Assembly: GCF_000017405.1 (NCBI RefSeq)
Contig: NC_009672.1
Coordinates: 1-57,138 of the forward strand
Length of the DNA stretch: 57,138 bases
DNA from: Brucella anthropi ATCC 49188
Lineage (GTDB): Bacteria; Pseudomonadota; Alphaproteobacteria; Rhizobiales; Rhizobiaceae
Reading direction: 5' to 3'
Below are positions 8,765 to 17,669 of this stretch, in pieces. Within the stretch, counting starts at the first letter, position 1, and each line of letters opens with the position of its first letter. The position numbers and the translations under genes are program-made. The notes under the pieces were generated by a model, which was not told where the DNA came from, made no database searches, and saw only the letters and a program-made list of their open reading frames with translations.

Positions 8765-10036
8765 ATGGACAGCCACGTCTTCGAGGCGCTGAGTACAGAG
8801 ACATTGCCAGTTCGGCTTGGTGGCAATGCCGCCATGAAAGAGAAGGTCGGGAGCGATTCGTCACGCTGGGCCATCAGGGAAGTTGGTGACGGTAATCTCA
8901 ATCTGGTCTTCATCGTCACAGGCGAAGCGGGCGCTGTGATCGTCAAGCAGGCACTGCCTTACGTGCGCCTCGTCGGCGAAAGCTGGCCGCTTCCGCTCAA
9001 ACGCTCGTTTTTCGAATATCACGCTCTCAAGCGCCAGGGTGCGCGTGACCCGGGTATGGTGCCGGAAATCCTGTTCTTTGACGAAGCCCAGGCAATCATC
9101 GTCATGGAATTCCTGACCCCGCACATCATTCTGCGCCGCGCTTTGATTGACGGTCGCGAACTTCCGAAGATCGGTCGTGACCTCGGCCTCTTCGTTGCTC
9201 GTACTCTTTTCCGGGGGTCCGACCTTTCCATGGTGACCCGCGAGAAGAAAGCGGACGTCGCCTTGTTCTCTGACAATGTCGAGCTCTGTGACATCACGGA
9301 AAATCTCGTCTTTTCCGATCCCTATTTCGAGGCAAAGCTCAATCACCACACCACACCGCAGCTCGATCCAATCGTGGCGGAATTGCGCGCCGACCGCGAG
9401 CTCAAGGTGGAAGCGCAGCGGCTGAAACACCTCTTCTCTGCCAAGGCTGAAACACTATGCCATGGCGACCTGCACACCGGTTCGGTCATGGTGACCGACG
9501 ATGAGACCCGTGTCATCGATCCGGAATTTGCCTTTTACGGTCCGATCAGCTTCGACGTCGGTATGCTGATCGCCAATTTCTGGATGAGCTATTTTTCACA
9601 GGCTGGTCATGAGACTGCACCCGGCGCTCGCGACAGCATGCGTGCCTATCTTCTGGATACGATCGACACACTTTGGGAAACGTTCCGCGCCGAATTCGCT
9701 GCCCTGTGGCGTACGGAGCGCAAGGGTATCCTCTATCAGGCAAGCCTCTTCGAAGATCGCCAGGACCCGCTTGCCGCCGAACAGGCACTCAACATCGTCA
9801 TCGACGAGATCTGGCACGAAATGCTGGGCTTTGCCGGCATCGAAACCCATCGCCGCATCCTGGGTCTTGCCCACAATGCCGATTTTGAAACCATCACCGA
9901 CCCCGACCGCCGCGCTTCTTGCGAGAGCAAGGCGCTGAAGTTCGGGCGTCACCTCGCCGTCAACCGGCAGCGCATCCATAGTCTTCGGGATATCCGAGAG
10001 ACCGTGGAACGGCTTGAAAAGGAGATTCTCGCGTGA
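8765..10036 (+). CDS. mtnK: S-methyl-5-thioribose kinase
   Basis: This 423-aa cytoplasmic kinase phosphorylates 5-methylthioribose at C1. It belongs to the aminoglycoside-phosphotransferase-like fold. The MTR-kinase hallmarks are visible: 'HGDLHTGS' (catalytic loop, about residue 233) and 'DPEFAFYGP' (metal-binding loop, about 250), then '[17 protein letters not shown]', typical of MtnK. The start was set at the ATG at 8765, preceded by a strong AGGAGGAGAG. It is the first gene of a tight plus-strand operon and overlaps mtnA by 4 bp. Unlike cells that make MTR-1-phosphate from MTA with a phosphorylase, a kinase next to an importer suggests use of exogenous or excreted MTR. Related 5-deoxypentoses could also be accepted. 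Confidence 0.92.
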   Translation: MDSHVFEALSTETLPVRLGGNAAMKEKVGSDSSRWAIREVGDGNLNLVFIVTGEAGAVIVKQALPYVRLVGESWPLPLKRSFFEYHALKRQGARDPGMVPEILFFDEAQAIIVMEFLTPHIILRRALIDGRELPKIGRDLGLFVARTLFRGSDLSMVTREKKADVALFSDNVELCDITENLVFSDPYFEAKLNHHTTPQLDPIVAELRADRELKVEAQRLKHLFSAKAETLCHGDLHTGSVMVTDDETRVIDPEFAFYGPISFDVGMLIANFWMSYFSQAGHETAPGARDSMRAYLLDTIDTLWETFRAEFAALWRTERKGILYQASLFEDRQDPLAAEQALNIVIDEIWHEMLGFAGIETHRRILGLAHNADFETITDPDRRASCESKALKFGRHLAVNRQRIHSLRDIRETVERLEKEILA

Positions 10037-11127
10037 AAGTCGGAGAACGCCACTACCATACGATCTGGCTGAACGAAGACGGTCGCTCCGTTGACATCAT
10101 CGACCAGCGCTGGCTGCCGCATGAATTCCGTGTCGTAACACTGAAAACCGTCGCCGATGTCGCCGATGCAATCCGCGACATGTGGGTACGCGGCGCGCCG
10201 CTGATCGGCGTCACCGCCGCCTACGGCGTTGCCATCGCGATGGCGAAAGACCCCTCGGATGCTCACCTCGATGCCGTATGGGAAGAACTCAACGAGACCC
10301 GCCCCACCGCCATCAACCTGCGCTGGGCGCTGAATGCGATGCGCGAATATCTGCGTCCATTGCCTGAGGCAGAACGTGCGGATGCTGCCTATAAGCGTGC
10401 CGCCGAGATCGCCGAAGAAGATGTTGAGCTCAACCGCGCAATCGGCGCGAACGGCCTCGATGTCATTCGCGAGATCGCTTCGAAAAAGAAGCCGGGCGAG
10501 CCCGTGCGCATCCTTACCCATTGCAACGCCGGCTGGCTTGCTACCGTCGATTATGGCACCGCGACCGCGCCGATCTATATGGCCGTTGAAGAAGGAATCC
10601 CGGTCCATGTCTATGTCGATGAGACGCGTCCGCGCAATCAGGGTGCCTATCTGACGGCTTGGGAAATGAACGGCCATGGTGTGCCGCACACGCTGATCGT
10701 CGACAATGCCGGTGGACATCTGATGCAGCACGGCGATATCGATATGGTGATCGTCGGCACAGATCGCACCACTGCAAACGGCGATGTCTGCAACAAGATC
10801 GGCACCTACCTCAAGGCGCTCGCGGCGCGTGACAACGACGTGCCGTTCTATGTTGCACTCCCCTCGCCAACCATCGACTGGACGGTGCAGGACGGCGTCA
10901 AGGAAATCCCGATCGAAGAACGCACCGCCGACGAAGTGAGCTTCGTCCAGGGCCGCGCCGCCGATGGGTCCATTGCGAGCGTCCGCATCTCGCCCGAAGG
11001 CAGCCCTGCCGCCAATCCCGCCTTTGATGTCACGCCAGCCCGCCTCATCACCGGCCTCATCACGGAGCGCGGCATCGCAACGCCGTCGCCTGAAGGCCTG
11101 AAGGCGCTCTTCCCGGAAAGGAGCTGA
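10033..11127 (+). CDS. mtnA: S-methyl-5-thioribose-1-phosphate isomerase
   Basis: This 364-aa isomerase converts MTR-1-phosphate to 5-methylthioribulose-1-phosphate. The family motifs are intact: '[13 protein letters not shown]', '[16 protein letters not shown]' with catalytic Cys164, '[15 protein letters not shown]', and '[10 protein letters not shown]' with catalytic Asp244. These correspond to the Cys/Asp pair known in characterised MtnA enzymes. It starts with GTG overlapping the TGA of mtnK (GTGA), indicating translational coupling. The same fold includes eIF2B-like ribose-1,5-bisphosphate isomerases of archaea, which feed RuBisCO. The pairing here with a RuBisCO-like protein is a striking parallel. 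Function is confident. Confidence 0.93.
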   Translation: MKVGERHYHTIWLNEDGRSVDIIDQRWLPHEFRVVTLKTVADVADAIRDMWVRGAPLIGVTAAYGVAIAMAKDPSDAHLDAVWEELNETRPTAINLRWALNAMREYLRPLPEAERADAAYKRAAEIAEEDVELNRAIGANGLDVIREIASKKKPGEPVRILTHCNAGWLATVDYGTATAPIYMAVEEGIPVHVYVDETRPRNQGAYLTAWEMNGHGVPHTLIVDNAGGHLMQHGDIDMVIVGTDRTTANGDVCNKIGTYLKALAARDNDVPFYVALPSPTIDWTVQDGVKEIPIEERTADEVSFVQGRAADGSIASVRISPEGSPAANPAFDVTPARLITGLITERGIATPSPEGLKALFPERS

Positions 11128-11131
11128 GACG

Positions 11132-12067
11132 ATGATTCTGACCAACGAAAAATCCACCGAGGAAATCGCACTCGGCATCCGTCGACGGGTCTTCTTCCAT
11201 ACGATGAAGAACAATGGCGGCTATCTGAGCCAGGCCTGCTCCGCCGCCGAGAGCCTTGCGCTGCTCTACAATGAGTTGCTGACGCTCGGCGAGCCAACCC
11301 TGCCGAAAGTGCCGTTGCCTTTCCGTGGCGTGCCTTCGGCGCATAATCCGGATGCCTTCACCGGCGCCGGATATCATGGTCCCGTCGGTCCGAACTTCGA
11401 CCGCTTCTTCATCTCGCCTGCCCATTATGCGCTCGTCATCTATTCCGTGCTGATCGAAATGGGACGGATGGACGAACACGCGCTTGATCATTTCAACAAG
11501 GATGGCGGTTCCGTCGAAATGATCGGCGCCGAACATAGCCCCGGCATGGAAGTGACCACAGGATCGCTGGCCCAGGGGCTTTCCATGGCGTCAGGCGTTG
11601 CCTGGGCGCGGCTGCGTAAAAAGGAGCCCGGCAAAGTCTGGGTCTATATGTCCGACGGCGAATTCCAGGAAGGCCAGACCTGGGAATGTCTTGCGGCGAT
11701 GAGCTACCACAAGATCGACAACATCCGCGTGATCGTCGATGTAAACCGCCAGCAATGCGACGGCGCCATGTCTTCCGTGCTCGACCTTGGCGACCTTGCG
11801 TCCCGTGTGGCGTCCTTTGGGGTCACCTGCCGTTCGGTGGATGGCCACGATCTGGGCGCACTACGCGCAGCTGCCGAGAGCGCGGAAGCTGGTAAGCCAC
11901 TTGTCATCCTCGCCAACACCTCGCCTTACCAGGGCATGGATTTTCTGAAGAAGCGTTTCCCACGCCTGCACTATGTCCGATTCAAGAGCGCGGAAGAGAG
12001 GCAGGAAATGCAGACGGCACTTGCCATCGAACTCGGTATCGATCTCACTGCGATGGAAAGGGCCTGA
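11132..12067 (+). CDS. Transketolase, N-terminal subunit (thiamine diphosphate-binding half)
   Basis: This 311-aa protein corresponds to the N-terminal, pyrophosphate-binding half of transketolase. The ThDP motif is visible as 'MSDGEFQEGQTWE' (about 173-185), with the closing Asn about 25 residues later in 'DVNRQQCDG'. 'GSLAQGLSMASG' is the usual neighbouring motif. Split transketolases are common in catabolic clusters. AAGGAG lies directly upstream, and the gene follows mtnA by 4 bp and precedes the C-terminal subunit by 2 bp. A normal transketolase needs a 1-hydroxyketose donor, whereas the locus makes a 1-phosphorylated, 5-substituted ketose. The RLP product, or an aldol-cleavage product, may be the real substrate. 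That is inference. Confidence 0.85.
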   Translation: MILTNEKSTEEIALGIRRRVFFHTMKNNGGYLSQACSAAESLALLYNELLTLGEPTLPKVPLPFRGVPSAHNPDAFTGAGYHGPVGPNFDRFFISPAHYALVIYSVLIEMGRMDEHALDHFNKDGGSVEMIGAEHSPGMEVTTGSLAQGLSMASGVAWARLRKKEPGKVWVYMSDGEFQEGQTWECLAAMSYHKIDNIRVIVDVNRQQCDGAMSSVLDLGDLASRVASFGVTCRSVDGHDLGALRAAAESAEAGKPLVILANTSPYQGMDFLKKRFPRLHYVRFKSAEERQEMQTALAIELGIDLTAMERA

Positions 12068-12069
12068 CA

Positions 12070-13071
12070 ATGGTCGAAATCGTCAACCGCCCTTACGCCA
12101 AGGCTTTCGAAGCCTTCGCCACCGCGCGCCCGGAAGTTCTGTGCCTTTCGGCTGATCTCACCTCGTCTTGCGAAGTCGACGGTTTTCGCGATCGGCATCC
12201 GGAGCAGTTTCTCACTCTCGGCATGGCCGAACAGAACATGTTGTCCTTTGCTGGCGGTCTCGCCATGCAGGGGTTCCGGCCGTTCATCCATACCTTTTCA
12301 GTTTTCCTCTATCGACGGCCCTATGACCAGCTGATCAACTCGATTGCCTATTCCAATCGCAAGGTGCGATTGATGGGGTTCCTTCCTGGCATCACCACAC
12401 CGGGCGGCATTACGCATCAGGCGATTGAGGATATTGCCGTGTTGCGCGCGGTACCGAACATGACGATCCTCGAAACGGGTGATGCGACGGAAGTCGAGAC
12501 TGTGTTGGAAGTCGCCGACAGCATCGACGGCCCGGTCTATGTGCGCATCCTGCGCGGCGAAGTACCTCGTCTGTTTTCAACGCCCTTTGAATTCAATAAG
12601 CTGCGCACGCTCTCGGAAGGCGATGACATCCTCGTCGTCTCTTCCGGCGTATGTACCGAGGAAGCGCTGCGCGCCACCGGCCCACTTGCCGCGCGTGGTG
12701 TCGGCATCCATCATCTTCACGCCTCCACGCTGAAACCATTCGATAAGGACGGTCTCCTGAGAGCCGCGCGCGGCAAGAAGGGTATCGTCACGCTGGAAAA
12801 CCACACCATCATCGGCGGCCTCGGCTCGCTTGTCTCGGAAATCCTTGCGGAAGAAGGGCTTGGTATCCGCCTCAAGCGCCTTGGTCTCAACGACACTTTT
12901 GCGCACGGCGCCTCGAAGCCATATCTCATGAAGAAATATGGGCTTGATGCTGGCGCTCTGGTTTCGGCAATTGAAGAACTTGTCGGCAAGAATCTCGCCA
13001 TCGGCGAAGAGGAGCTGGTGGAAGTGCGCCTCGATCATGTGCATTCCGCACAGAAGGCCGAGGCGCTTTGA
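12070..13071 (+). CDS. Transketolase, C-terminal subunit (pyrimidine-binding half)
   Basis: This 333-aa partner carries the pyrimidine-binding domain, with the activating-Glu region 'LGMAEQNMLSFAGGLAMQG' near residues 55-73. The C-terminal transketolase domain starts at about 185 ('GDDILVVSSGV', 'VTLENHTIIGGLGS'). Together with the preceding gene it would form an alpha2beta2 enzyme. Its TGA overlaps the ATG of the RLP gene by one base, so the two are translationally linked. 1-Deoxyxylulose-5-phosphate synthase is a distant relative by fold. The split arrangement and the lack of the N-terminal DXS signature favour transketolase. Confidence 0.85.
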   Translation: MVEIVNRPYAKAFEAFATARPEVLCLSADLTSSCEVDGFRDRHPEQFLTLGMAEQNMLSFAGGLAMQGFRPFIHTFSVFLYRRPYDQLINSIAYSNRKVRLMGFLPGITTPGGITHQAIEDIAVLRAVPNMTILETGDATEVETVLEVADSIDGPVYVRILRGEVPRLFSTPFEFNKLRTLSEGDDILVVSSGVCTEEALRATGPLAARGVGIHHLHASTLKPFDKDGLLRAARGKKGIVTLENHTIIGGLGSLVSEILAEEGLGIRLKRLGLNDTFAHGASKPYLMKKYGLDAGALVSAIEELVGKNLAIGEEELVEVRLDHVHSAQKAEAL

Positions 13072-14186
13072 TGGCACCGCGCTTTACGGTTACCTATTTC
13101 GTGCGCGCCGCCGACGAGGCGGAGGCCAAAGCGCGTGCGCTCGACATTGCGCTGGAACAGACCGTGGAAATCCCGCGCAACGTCGTGCCGAAAGGCTATG
13201 TCGAGGACGAGATACTCGGTCGGTTGGAAAGCCTGCTCCAGGATCCCGAAGGCAGACCGGGATTTCTCGCCGCAATCTCCTATTCGGAGGACGATATCGG
13301 CGGGGATTTCCTGCAGTTTCTCAACATCGTCTTCGGTAACAGCTCCATCAAGCCCGGCATCAAGGTCGAGGATATTGGCCTGTCGCCGGGCCTGCTTGAT
13401 CTGTGCAAGGGACCACGCCACGGCATAGTAGGCCTGCGTGCCCGCGCTGGCATCGGCGAAAAGCCGCTCTTGATGTCCGCCATCAAGCCGGCCGGCCTGT
13501 CGACTACGGAGCTTGCCCGCCTCGCCTATGATTTTGCGCTGGGTGGTATGCATTTTGTGAAGGACGACCACGGTCTCGTCGACCAGAAGACCGCTCCCTT
13601 CGAGGAGCGGCTGAAGGCCTGTATTGAGGCGGTCGGCGAGGCGAATGCGAAGAGCGGCGGTCGCACGAGTTTCGTTCCTAACATCACAGGCCCTGCAACC
13701 GCGATCATCGAGCGGGCAAAACAGGCGCAGGAATACGGCGCAGGCGGTGTAATGATCGCTCCAGCGCTTGCAGGCTATGATATCGTGCGTACACTTGCTG
13801 CAGATCCGGATTTTTCCCTGCCCATCGTCTCGCACCCGGCCTTTTCCGGCGCCAACGTCGTCTCACCCGATTGTGGCTTCACGCACCGTGCCTTTTTTGG
13901 CACGCTGCACCGCCTGATGGGCGCTGACGCCGTGGTCTATCCAAATTTCGGTGGCCGTTTCGGCTTTACTCGCGAGGAATGTCAATCGATCGCAAAGACC
14001 TGCTCCGTGGATATGGGTGGTCCCAAGGCCATCGTCGCGGCACCCGGCGGCGGCATGACCTTCGCCCGCATCCCGGAAATGCGCGAAGCTTACGGCAATG
14101 ACATCATGTACCTTGTCGGCGGTGCACTGCTGTCGGAACCTGATCTGGTCAGCGCATGCAAACGCCTTGTTGCCGCAACGGAGTGA
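13071..14186 (+). CDS. RuBisCO-like protein (form IV), non-carboxylating
   Basis: This 371-aa protein is shorter than RuBisCO large subunits but shares its barrel. The Lys of 'IKP' (Lys139) matches the catalytic lysine. 'FVKDDHG' supplies the carbamate lysine (Lys164) and Asp166, but His167 replaces the Glu metal ligand. His255 in 'SHPAFSG' fits the barrel histidine. The second lysine of the RuBisCO 'KPKLGL' motif is missing (here 'KPAGLS'). Loop 6 reads 'NFGGRFGFTREE' and lacks the CO2-orienting lysine, so carboxylation is very unlikely. Known form IV enzymes enolise or isomerise methylthio-ketose phosphates, or are transcarboxylases in apionate breakdown. The mtnK-mtnA context argues for a 5-methylthioribulose-1-phosphate-derived substrate. 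It is the last gene of the operon. Confidence 0.88.
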   Translation: MAPRFTVTYFVRAADEAEAKARALDIALEQTVEIPRNVVPKGYVEDEILGRLESLLQDPEGRPGFLAAISYSEDDIGGDFLQFLNIVFGNSSIKPGIKVEDIGLSPGLLDLCKGPRHGIVGLRARAGIGEKPLLMSAIKPAGLSTTELARLAYDFALGGMHFVKDDHGLVDQKTAPFEERLKACIEAVGEANAKSGGRTSFVPNITGPATAIIERAKQAQEYGAGGVMIAPALAGYDIVRTLAADPDFSLPIVSHPAFSGANVVSPDCGFTHRAFFGTLHRLMGADAVVYPNFGGRFGFTREECQSIAKTCSVDMGGPKAIVAAPGGGMTFARIPEMREAYGNDIMYLVGGALLSEPDLVSACKRLVAATE

Positions 14187-14260
14187 ACAATATCAAACTG
14201 CACCCCGCCACGATGGAGGTTCGTTGATCGATCGCCAACGTTATGGCTCCCCCCTCTGCT

Positions 14261-15190
14261 TCAGTAACCTCGCTTGCGGTCAATCTCCCCCATAAGCGCT
14301 TCGCCCGTCTGCAGCCGCTGCAGGTTTTCAACGAGTATGTCAGCCGCTCCATGGCTGTCAGTCACGCAAGCAATATGGGGGGTGAGGATTACTTTTGGAT
14401 GCGACCAGAGGGGATGCGCCGATGGAAGTGGTTCAGGGGCAGTCACGTCAATGAAAGCCGACGAAAGATGTCCGCTATCGAGAGCTGTAAGAAGCGCATC
14501 ATAATCCGTATGCGGCCCGCGGCCGACCAGAATCACACTTGCCCCCCTCGGCAGACGCGCAATAAACCCGGCATTGATCAAGCCTTCCGTCTCCGTTGTG
14601 AGCGGCAGAAGGCAAACCAGTATGTCTGTTTGCGCAACGAATTCGTGAAGCCCATCCTCACCGGAAAAACACTGCACACCCTCAATATTCTTCTCGCTGC
14701 GGCTCCAGCCGGACAGTGGGAAACCGAAAGGCTTGAGCGCCGTCAACGCGGCCTGTCCAAGATATCCAAGCCCCATTACACCCACCCGGCGGCGATGCGC
14801 ACTTGGCTGAGGAAGCGTCTGCCAAATCTCGTCACGGCTTTGTTTCAGATAAGCGGGCAATTGTCGGAATACGGACAGCACGGCGAGCGTCACATATTCC
14901 TGCATCATCCGTGCAAGACCTGGCTCGGTCATGCGGACAATGCGAACGTGAGAAGGAATATCTGCTTCAAGAAATTGCTCTACGCCCGCCCCACTTGAGA
15001 AAATGATTTCCAATGCAGGGAAGCGCTCCGCCAGCCCTTCAGGAACCTGCCAGCATAATAAATGACGAACCCTTGCCGCAGTGTCTGCATCCAACGCGCC
15101 GGAGAGGAACTCCATCTCCGGCAGTTCGTGGGCAAACACGTCGCGAATCTGCTCGGTCCGCGCTGCATCCAGATAACAATAGAAAGCCAT
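14261..15190 (-). CDS. D-2-hydroxyacid dehydrogenase (glyoxylate/hydroxypyruvate reductase A-like)
   Basis: This 309-aa NAD(P)-dependent reductase resembles GhrA. The nucleotide-binding 'GVMGLGYLGQAAL' lies near residues 137-149. The substrate-side Arg is in 'ILVGRGPH', and the catalytic Glu/His pair lies in the stretches 'DVTAPEPLP' and 'LTPHIACVTD'. I start at the ATG at 15190, where TGGAGG is 7 bp upstream; the longer reading frame has no such site. It follows the amino-acid importer ATPase by 46 bp on the same strand. It may reduce a 2-oxo acid released by the flavoprotein oxidases of the cluster, as an inference. It is convergent with the RLP gene across 74 bp. Confidence 0.8.
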   Translation of the reverse strand: MAFYCYLDAARTEQIRDVFAHELPEMEFLSGALDADTAARVRHLLCWQVPEGLAERFPALEIIFSSGAGVEQFLEADIPSHVRIVRMTEPGLARMMQEYVTLAVLSVFRQLPAYLKQSRDEIWQTLPQPSAHRRRVGVMGLGYLGQAALTALKPFGFPLSGWSRSEKNIEGVQCFSGEDGLHEFVAQTDILVCLLPLTTETEGLINAGFIARLPRGASVILVGRGPHTDYDALLTALDSGHLSSAFIDVTAPEPLPSAHPLWSHPKVILTPHIACVTDSHGAADILVENLQRLQTGEALMGEIDRKRGY

Positions 15191-15236
15191 GACGCCTCCA
15201 GCGCGACACAAGGCATGTGTCACGCGTGAATTTGGA

Positions 15237-15971
15237 TCAATGATTGAGAACGCGGCGCAGGAAGTCCTGTGTACGCGGATGCTGGGGTGCGCCGAGCACG
15301 TCCTTGGCCTTACCCTGTTCAACGATGACACCACCGTCGAGAAAAAGTACACGGTCAGCTACGTCGCGGGCAAAGCCCATCTCGTGCGTCACCACCAGCA
15401 TGGTGAGCCCCTCATCGGCAAGACTGCGCATGACATCGAGCACATCGCCCACCAGTTCAGGATCGAGCGCAGACGTGGGCTCATCGAAAAGGATTGCCTG
15501 CGGCCGCATCGCCAAGGCGCGGGCAATCGCAACACGCTGCATCTGACCTCCGGAAAGCTGGCCCGGATAGTGGTTGGCCCGGTCTCCGAGACCCACGCGC
15601 TGAAGCAGATGCTCGCCATATTTGCGAGCTTCGGCTGGCTTTTCACCTTTGACGTAGACCGGCCCCTCAATGACATTCTCAAGTGCGGTTCGATGGGGAA
15701 ACAGGTTGAACCGCTGGAAGACCATCGCCATTCGCGTGCGAATATCGTGGATCGAACGATCCTTCGCGTTGACCCGCTGGCCTTCGATCAGAATATCGCC
15801 GCCCTGATAGGTTTCCAGCCCGTTCAGGCAGCGCAGCATCGTGGATTTTCCCGAACCGGAGGGACCTATGAGGCAGACCACTTCACCCTTCTGCACATCA
15901 GCACTGATGCCCTTGAGAACCTGAAGCGGACCATAGGATTTGGTGACGTTCTTTATTTCAATCATCGCCAT
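15237..15971 (-). CDS. Polar amino-acid ABC transporter ATP-binding protein (GlnQ type)
   Basis: This 244-aa single-domain ATPase has Walker A 'GPSGSGKST' (about 38-46), the Q-loop in '[11 protein letters not shown]', signature 'LSGGQMQR', Walker B '[11 protein letters not shown]' and the switch His in '[11 protein letters not shown]'. These are all typical of the polar amino-acid uptake family. It lies 2 bp after the permease gene, the normal pairing. The ligand is unknown; the flanking DAO flavoproteins suggest an amino acid, opine or amine that is oxidised after uptake. Confidence 0.92.
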   Translation of the reverse strand: MAMIEIKNVTKSYGPLQVLKGISADVQKGEVVCLIGPSGSGKSTMLRCLNGLETYQGGDILIEGQRVNAKDRSIHDIRTRMAMVFQRFNLFPHRTALENVIEGPVYVKGEKPAEARKYGEHLLQRVGLGDRANHYPGQLSGGQMQRVAIARALAMRPQAILFDEPTSALDPELVGDVLDVMRSLADEGLTMLVVTHEMGFARDVADRVLFLDGGVIVEQGKAKDVLGAPQHPRTQDFLRRVLNH

Positions 15972-15973
15972 GA

Positions 15974-16636
15974 TCAGTGTCCGTTTCTTTTACCAAAGAG
16001 CTTTTCGAGACGCCCGACAGCCATCATCAACGGCAAGCTCAGGCAGAGGTAGAACATGGCAACCAGCGTATAGACGCTCATGTTTTTGAAGGTCGAAGAG
16101 GCAAGCAGCTGACCTTGTAGAGTTAGTTCAGCAACGGTGATGGCCGATGCCTGCGAGCTGTCCTTCAACAGCATGACCATGATGTTGCCGTAAGGCGGCA
16201 GGATCACGCGAACAGCCTGCGGCAGGATCACGCGGCGCATCGTCATGAACCAGCCCATACCGATGGACTGCGCGGCTTCCGTCTGCCCATGGTCGATGGC
16301 TTCGATACCAGCGCGGAAATTTTCTGCCTGATAGGCCGAATAGGCAATGCCGAGACCGATGATACCAGCCTGAAGAGCGGACAGCGCAATGCCGAATTCC
16401 GGTAGAACGAAGTAGATATAGAACAGCTGCACCAGAATGGGGATACCGCGGATCACATTAACGATAGCTGCGGCAATAGCCGACACCCAGCGAATCCCCG
16501 ATACCCGCATCAGCGCCCAAACGAGCCCCAGAAGCGTCGAAAGGACAAGGGAACCCAGGGTCACGAGAAGCGTGTATTTCACGCCTTCCAGCAAGATCGG
16601 GAAGAACTCGCGGATGTCCATGAGAAAATTTTGCAT
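15974..16636 (-). CDS. Polar amino-acid ABC transporter permease (HisM/GlnP type)
   Basis: This 220-aa inner-membrane protein has about five membrane segments. Its conserved cytoplasmic loop, which docks the ATPase, reads '[21 protein letters not shown]' across residues about 130-150. Only one permease gene is present, so a homodimer is likely. A 170-bp gap with a strong hairpin separates it from the upstream binding-protein gene, so its expression is probably lower than that of the binding protein. Confidence 0.9.
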   Translation of the reverse strand: MQNFLMDIREFFPILLEGVKYTLLVTLGSLVLSTLLGLVWALMRVSGIRWVSAIAAAIVNVIRGIPILVQLFYIYFVLPEFGIALSALQAGIIGLGIAYSAYQAENFRAGIEAIDHGQTEAAQSIGMGWFMTMRRVILPQAVRVILPPYGNIMVMLLKDSSQASAITVAELTLQGQLLASSTFKNMSVYTLVAMFYLCLSLPLMMAVGRLEKLFGKRNGH

Positions 16637-16770
16637 TGGCTTTAACTCTATTTATTTGGCGCGATCAAACGGGGATTAGGCCTTGCGGCCGGTAGGCCCC
16701 GTCTCGTGCGCAGACCGGAAAGCATGAAGAGCTTCAGCTCGGACGCGCGCGTGGAGCACACCTGAAATTT

Positions 16771-16798
16771 CGAGCATGGGGATTGATCCCCATGCTCG
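16771..16798 (-). terminator. Intercistronic hairpin between binding-protein and permease genes
   Basis: A perfect 13-bp inverted repeat (16771-16783 with 16786-16798) starts 8 bp after the binding-protein stop. It has no long T-run, so it fits a partial terminator or mRNA-stabilising stem-loop. Such hairpins often let the binding protein be made in excess over the membrane parts. Confidence 0.7.
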
Positions 16799-16806
16799 CA
16801 CTGGAA

Positions 16807-17559
16807 TTATTTCAGTCCGTATTTCGCAAGAATTTTCTGAAGCGTACCGTCCGACTTGATGCGGGCAATGGCCGCGTTGATCTTGGGCATACGTTCATCG
16901 CCTTTGCGCAGGGCCAGGCCAAACTCGCCGCCAGCCGAAGCTTCATAACTCTCGACCATCTTCACCTTGGGGAACCGGCCCTGAGAGAGGTAATAGGCAG
17001 CCATCGGACCATCCCCGAAACCGGCATCGATACGCCCGGCGTTCACGTCGGCAATGATATCGGGAATGCCCTTGTAGACCTTAACATCGCTGAACAGCCC
17101 GCTCTTCTTGAAGAGATCGACGAAAGTGGTCCCCACCTGCACGCCGATAGTCTTGCCCTTGAGATCCGCATAGGTCTTGTATGCGGTATCATCCGAAACC
17201 GGTACGAAGACGCCTTCGCCATAACCATAGACAGGATCAGAGAAGTCCACGACCTTTGCACGTTCTTCCGTGATGAACATTGCCGAAGCAATCATGTCGA
17301 TCTTGTTCGAGGTTAGCGATGGCACGAGCGCCGAAAACTGCACGGCTTCGAATTCCGGCTTGATGCCGATATCCGATTCAATGGCCTTGACTACATCGAC
17401 CAATACGCCATCCATCGCCTTGGTTTCCGTGTTCACAAAAGTAAACGGCAAACCGGTGGGCGAAGAGCCTACTTTGACGACCTCCTGGGCCAAGGCAGGC
17501 ATCGCGCCCCCCATGATGACCGCCATAGCCGCCAGACCGAAAATTTTCTTGAGACGCAT
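16807..17559 (-). CDS. Polar amino-acid ABC transporter substrate-binding protein
   Basis: This 250-aa periplasmic protein has a clear signal peptide (MRLKKIFGLAAMAVIMGG, cleavage near 'ALAQE') and the family-3 binding fold. Markers are 'GLPFTFVNTETKAMDGVLVD', 'MIASAMFITEERAKVVDFSD' and 'GKTIGVQVGTTF'. The start at 17559 was chosen because the signal peptide begins there and AAGGAG lies 6 bp upstream; the longer frame adds 38 unlikely residues. It lies between a flavoprotein gene and the permease gene on one strand. The ligand cannot be read from the sequence. Confidence 0.9.
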   Translation of the reverse strand: MRLKKIFGLAAMAVIMGGAMPALAQEVVKVGSSPTGLPFTFVNTETKAMDGVLVDVVKAIESDIGIKPEFEAVQFSALVPSLTSNKIDMIASAMFITEERAKVVDFSDPVYGYGEGVFVPVSDDTAYKTYADLKGKTIGVQVGTTFVDLFKKSGLFSDVKVYKGIPDIIADVNAGRIDAGFGDGPMAAYYLSQGRFPKVKMVESYEASAGGEFGLALRKGDERMPKINAAIARIKSDGTLQKILAKYGLK

Positions 17560-17669
17560 GACATTCTCCTTCCTAAATGCAGCGATAAGCCTGTTATTCG
17601 TAACGCCGGTTGTGAAACCGCGTTTGATAAAGTGAAATTCGTTGTGACCAGCGTCCGCGTTGCGGCTTC

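Noticed and set aside
13071..14186. True CO2-fixing RuBisCO
   Set aside because: Loop-6 lysine, the second KPK lysine and the metal-ligand Glu are all missing, no small subunit or phosphoribulokinase is present, and the neighbours are MTR genes.
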